DNA of 64,000 nucleotides from Halomonas aestuarii. GTDB taxonomy: Bacteria > Pseudomonadota > Gammaproteobacteria > Pseudomonadales > Halomonadaceae. Positions 60,406 through 64,000 of the stretch are shown piece by piece. The translations under genes were made by a program, and so were the position numbers. Under the pieces are notes generated by a model, which had not been told where the DNA came from, did not search any database, and saw only the letters and a list, made by a program, of their open reading frames with translations. Every line of letters begins with the position of its first letter. Within the stretch, counting starts at the first letter, position 1. The DNA lies in assembly GCF_001886615.1 (NCBI RefSeq), contig NZ_CP018139.1, forward strand, positions 3,479,892 through 3,543,891. Direction: 5' to 3'.

Positions 60406-62092
60406 CGACGGCCTCCCGTACAGGGTCGGCGTCCAGTTCCAGCCGACGGTCGGCCAGGCGCAGCAGCGCCGGATGATGGGTGGCGATGACCAGGGTGCGC
60501 CCCTCCCGGGCCAGCGCGGCCAGGGCCTCGATGACCCGTGCCTCCGTGTCGGCGTCCAGGCTGGCGGTGGGCTCGTCGAGCAGCACCAGCGGCGCCGGCG
60601 AGAGAAACACCCGGGCCAGCGCCAGGCGCTGCACTTGCCCGCCGGAGAGCCCCTCGCCGCGCTCTCCCAGCGAGGTCTCGAGCCCCAGGGGCAGGCGCTC
60701 CAGCAGCGCGGCGAGCCCGGCATGGGTCAGGGCCTCCTGCATCTGCGCCTCCGTGGCCTCCGGCGCGGCCAGGCGCAGGTTATCGGCGAGGCTCCCCTGG
60801 ACCAGCAGCGGTCGCTGGTCCAGCCAGGCGAAGGCCGTGCCGGCGGCCAGGCGACGCTCGCCATGCTCGGGGCCGAGGAAGCCGGCGATCAGCTGCAGCA
60901 GGCTCGACTTGCCCGCCCCGGAGGGCCCGGTGACCACCAGGACCTCGCCGGGGTCCAGCACCAGGTCCAGCGGCCCCAGCACCCGGCCGCGCCCCGGATG
61001 GATGATCGTGACCCCGTCGAGCTCGAGCAGGCGTCCCGGCGCTGTCGGCCTCGCGGGCCCGCCCTCGACCGGGGCGTCTCGCACGGCATCGGGCACCTCC
61101 TGCAGCAGGGCCACCAGGCCGTCGGCAGCCCCCAGGGCCGCCGCGCGGTCGTGGTAGTGCTGGGCCAGGGTCCTCAGCGGCTGGAAGAACTCCGGCGCCA
61201 GCAGCAGCACCAGCAGCCCCGAGAACAGGGTCAGCTCGTCCGCCGGCCCGTAGCCGATATAGCCGAGCAGCCCGAAGCCAACGTAGATCGCCACCGCGGC
61301 GATGGCCACGGAGGCGAAGAACTCCAGCACCGCGGAGGAGAGGAAGGCCAGGCGCAGGGTGCGCATGCTGCGCCGACGGTAGTCATCGGCCACGGCCCCG
61401 ACCTCCCGGGTCGCCTGCTCGGTGCGACCGAACAGCTGCAGGGTGGTGATGCCGCGCACCCGGTCGATGAAGTGACCGGCGAGACGCGCCACCGCCACGA
61501 ACTGCTCCCGGTTGAGGCGCTCGGCCCCCATGCCCACCAGGGCCATGAACAGGGGGATCAGCGGCGCCGCGAGGAGCAGGAAGAGCGCGGCCAGCCAGTC
61601 GAGCCAGGCCACCACGGCGAGGATCAGCACGGGGATCGCCACCGCCAGGACCTGCTGGGGGAGGTAGCGCGAGAAGTAGCCGTCGAGCGCCTCGACCTGG
61701 TCGACCAGGCGCTGGGCGACCCCGGCGCTGTGGTACCCGGCCAGGCGGCCGGGCCCCAGGCGCGCCAGGTGGTCCAGCAGCTCGTCGCGGGCGCGCCGAC
61801 GGATGCGCAGGCTCGCCGCCTGGCCCGCCACCTCCTGGCCCCACTGGGCGAGGGCCCGCAGGGGCAGCACCGCCACCAGGCCGAGCAAGCAGGGGACGAG
61901 GCTCGCGAGCGGGCGTTCGTCCACCAGCAGGGCGTCGATCAGGGTGGCGAGCAGCACCATCTGGACGATGGTGGCGATGCCGGCCAGGCCCCCGCCGAGG
62001 AGGGCCAGGGCCTGCAGCGGCCGCTCGCCGGCGGCCAGCCGGGCGAGCCAGTCGCGTGCCGAGGGCTCGGGGGCTACGGGCTCGGCCCGCAC
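60398..62092 (-). CDS. cydD: heterodimeric glutathione/cysteine ABC exporter subunit CydD
   Basis: The 564-residue half-transporter has Walker A GPSGAGKSS, signature LSGGQVQRLALARVF and Walker B LVLLDEPTASLD after six helices. It works with CydC. It ends one base before cydB would begin on the minus strand (start of the cydD ATG at 62092, cydB stop at 62094), so all four genes form one operon. Confidence 0.93.
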   Translation of the reverse strand: MRAEPVAPEPSARDWLARLAAGERPLQALALLGGGLAGIATIVQMVLLATLIDALLVDERPLASLVPCLLGLVAVLPLRALAQWGQEVAGQAASLRIRRRARDELLDHLARLGPGRLAGYHSAGVAQRLVDQVEALDGYFSRYLPQQVLAVAIPVLILAVVAWLDWLAALFLLLAAPLIPLFMALVGMGAERLNREQFVAVARLAGHFIDRVRGITTLQLFGRTEQATREVGAVADDYRRRSMRTLRLAFLSSAVLEFFASVAIAAVAIYVGFGLLGYIGYGPADELTLFSGLLVLLLAPEFFQPLRTLAQHYHDRAAALGAADGLVALLQEVPDAVRDAPVEGGPARPTAPGRLLELDGVTIIHPGRGRVLGPLDLVLDPGEVLVVTGPSGAGKSSLLQLIAGFLGPEHGERRLAAGTAFAWLDQRPLLVQGSLADNLRLAAPEATEAQMQEALTHAGLAALLERLPLGLETSLGERGEGLSGGQVQRLALARVFLSPAPLVLLDEPTASLDADTEARVIEALAALAREGRTLVIATHHPALLRLADRRLELDADPVREAVDA

Positions 62093-62093
62093 G

Positions 62094-63098
62094 TCAGTGG
62101 TAACCCTCGCCGGGGCGCACCTTGCCGCGGAACACCCAGTAGGTCCAGGCGGTGTAGGTCAGCACGATGGGGATGACGAAGAGCATGCCGAGCAGCAGGA
62201 AGAGCTGAGATTCCGGCGCCGAGGCGGCGTCCCAGATCGTGTAGTCCGGCGGCACGATCACCGGCCACTTGCTGACCACCAGTCCCAGGTAGGTGAAGAT
62301 GAACAGCCCCAGGGTGGCGATGAACGGCGGGCCCTCCCGGCGGGCCTTCACGGACCGCCACAGCCAGTACGCACAGGCCAGCGCCAGCACCGGGAAGACC
62401 CAGATCAGGTGCAGGTGGCCAAACCAGCGGTCCCGCACGGTCGCATCGACGAAGGGGGTCCAGAGGCTGATGACGCCGAAGACCACCAGCACCACCAGCA
62501 GCAGGCGCGGGGCCAGCCGGTAGGCCCAGTCCTGGAGGTGCCCCTCGGACTTCATGATCAGCCAGGTGGCGCCGAGCAGGGCGTAGCCCGCCATCAGCCC
62601 GAAGCCGGTCAGCACGCTGAACGGCGTCAGCCAGTCCAGCGGGCCACCCACGTAGACGAAGTCCTCGACGGCGAAGCCCTGGATGTAGGAGCCGACCACC
62701 GCGCCCTGGGCGAAGGCCGCCACCGCCGAGCCCCAGCTGAAGGCCCGGTTCCACCAGCGGCGGTTGCGATGGGACTTGAAGCGGAACTCGAAGGCGATGC
62801 CGCGGAAGATCAACCCGGCAAGCATCAGGAAGACGCCGATGTAGAGCGCGGGCAGGAACACCGAGTAGACCAGGGGGAAGGCCCCCAGAAGCCCTGCCCC
62901 ACCCAGCACCAGCCAGGTCTCGTTGCCGTCCCACACCGGCGCCACCGAGTTCATCATCACGTCCCGGCTGACCTCGTCCGGGGCGAAGGGAAAGAGGATC
63001 CCGACGCCCAGGTCGAAGCCGTCCATCAACACGTACATGATGACGCCGAAGCCGATGATGGCGGCCCAGATCAGCGAGAGATCAAACAGTTCTTCCAT
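62094..63098 (-). CDS. cydB: cytochrome bd / cyanide-insensitive quinol oxidase subunit II
   Basis: The 334-residue membrane protein is of the CydB/CioB family: 'IGFGVIMYVLMDGFDLGVGILFPFA' and 'WDGNETWLVLGGAGLLGAFP' are diagnostic. Eight to nine helices. Together with subunit I it reduces oxygen to water with quinol. Three bases separate it from subunit I. Its length is close to the CioB type. Confidence 0.95.
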   Translation of the reverse strand: MEELFDLSLIWAAIIGFGVIMYVLMDGFDLGVGILFPFAPDEVSRDVMMNSVAPVWDGNETWLVLGGAGLLGAFPLVYSVFLPALYIGVFLMLAGLIFRGIAFEFRFKSHRNRRWWNRAFSWGSAVAAFAQGAVVGSYIQGFAVEDFVYVGGPLDWLTPFSVLTGFGLMAGYALLGATWLIMKSEGHLQDWAYRLAPRLLLVVLVVFGVISLWTPFVDATVRDRWFGHLHLIWVFPVLALACAYWLWRSVKARREGPPFIATLGLFIFTYLGLVVSKWPVIVPPDYTIWDAASAPESQLFLLLGMLFVIPIVLTYTAWTYWVFRGKVRPGEGYH

Positions 63099-63101
63099 GG
63101 T

Positions 63102-64000
63102 TCAGCTCCTGCCCGGCTGGTTGGAGGCGTCGTCGAAAGACACGTGGGCAGCGGACAGCGGCCGCTTGGGGCGCTCGACGGTGTCGTCATGGGGCGCCTC
63201 GGGCAGCATGCCCTGGCGCACCACCCGGGTGAGGTAGAGGATCCCGGCGTAGAAGACCACGGCATAGACCAGGCCGTAGCCGACCAGGGTGAACAGCGCC
63301 ATGCCGCCCGTGAGCGATGGGGTCAACGCCTCGGCCTGGGTCATGTGGCCATACACCAGCCAGGGCGCGCGCCCGGTCTCGGTGACGAACCAGCCGGCCA
63401 GCACCGCCAGGAAGGGGGTCACCGTCATCACCCGCATCAGCTGCAGGTAGCCGCGATGCTCGTAGAGGCGTCCCTTGAAGCGCAGCCACAGCCCGGCGAC
63501 TGCCACGCCGATCATCGCCAGGCCCATGGCCACCATGATCCGGAAGGACCAGAACACGATCCACACCGGCGGCTGCTCCTCCGGGGGCACCTCGCTGACG
63601 CCCGGCACCACACCATCGACGTGATGCGTCAGGATGAGACTCGCGAGCCCCGGGATGCCGAGCTCGACGGCGTTTTCCTGGGCCTCCTGGTCGGGCAGGG
63701 CAAACAGCAGCAGGGGCGCACCCGACCGGGTCTCCCAGTTGCCCTCCATGGCCGCCACCTTGGTCGGCTGGTGCTCTAACGTATTCAGGCCGTGGAAGTC
63801 GCCCAGCACCGCCTGGGCCGGTGCCAGCACCAGCAGCAGCCACAGGCACATGGAGAACGCCTTGCGATTGGCCTCGACGTCGCGCCCGATCAGCAGGTAC
63901 CAGGCGCTGACGCCCGCCACCACGAAGCCGCCGGTGAGGAAGGACGCCAGGGCCATGTGCGCGAAGCGATACGGGAAGGAGGGGTTGAAGATCGCCTCCA
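63102..64000 (-). CDS. cydA: cytochrome bd / cyanide-insensitive quinol oxidase subunit I (5' end outside window)
   Basis: The last 299 codons of subunit I are present; the gene runs off the right edge (frame is open through EAIFNPSFPYRFAHMALASF). 'WYLLIGRDVEANRK' and the methionine/glutamine-poor loop between helices 6 and 7 are as in the short-loop CioA type rather than E. coli CydA. The heme-binding residues of the C-terminal part (e.g. around GRAPWLVYGHMTQAEALTP) are visible; the N-terminal His is outside the window. Confidence 0.93.
   Translation of the reverse strand, partial: EAIFNPSFPYRFAHMALASFLTGGFVVAGVSAWYLLIGRDVEANRKAFSMCLWLLLVLAPAQAVLGDFHGLNTLEHQPTKVAAMEGNWETRSGAPLLLFALPDQEAQENAVELGIPGLASLILTHHVDGVVPGVSEVPPEEQPPVWIVFWSFRIMVAMGLAMIGVAVAGLWLRFKGRLYEHRGYLQLMRVMTVTPFLAVLAGWFVTETGRAPWLVYGHMTQAEALTPSLTGGMALFTLVGYGLVYAVVFYAGILYLTRVVRQGMLPEAPHDDTVERPKRPLSAAHVSFDDASNQPGRS

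Overview
The window looks like a chromosomal segment of a moderately halophilic gammaproteobacterium, most likely Halomonadaceae (Halomonas or a close relative). This is inferred from gene content (osmoprotectant ABC transporter, TRAP transporter, XdhABC purine pathway, cyanide-insensitive-type bd oxidase with CydDC) and the high GC content of the core genes. It is not based on a ribosomal marker. No rRNA, tRNA or complete insertion sequence was found.

Left part (1-5500) is AT-richer accessory DNA. It holds an operon of a TerB+DnaJ protein and a membrane protein with a J-like N-terminus, two small membrane proteins, a DUF2167-type membrane protein, a TerB+BRCT protein, and at least two decayed reading frames. 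At 5599-5932 lies a six-repeat type I-E CRISPR array in which every repeat is different and no cas gene is adjacent. From 6160 to 9620 are a pirin, an MFS transporter with a 161-residue acidic tail, and a small DUF6482-like protein.

10086-18775 is a second block of lower GC. A LysR gene faces a seven-gene operon on the minus strand: GlpD-like FAD oxidase, Tat-type peptide/nickel-family binding protein, two permeases, two ATPases and an SDR dehydrogenase. A perfect 15-bp-arm hairpin follows the binding-protein gene. From 19438 GC-rich core DNA begins: an OpuC/Osm-type ABC transporter, a nitrilase-family amidohydrolase, a MAPEG protein, a VOC protein, and then mmsA, a DddP-like M24 enzyme, a BesD/ArpA-like 2OG-Fe(II) oxygenase and a divergent LysR. 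These last four may form one catabolic module.

31355-48129 holds mostly housekeeping and signalling genes: an acidic repeat protein, an EAL protein with degenerate GGDEF, a GlxA-type regulator, nfo, a GNAT acetyltransferase, a TRAP transporter, a DUF938 methyltransferase, rluF, ychJ, a P-type ATPase and hrpB. 48414-58607 contains purine-catabolism genes: a RutR-like TetR regulator divergent from xdhABC, then guaD, and further on an adenine deaminase. An about 80-bp element with conserved hairpins occurs upstream of both xdhA and guaD, and a RutR-like palindrome lies just before xdhA. The window ends in cydC, cydD, cioB/cydB and a cioA/cydA that runs off the right edge.
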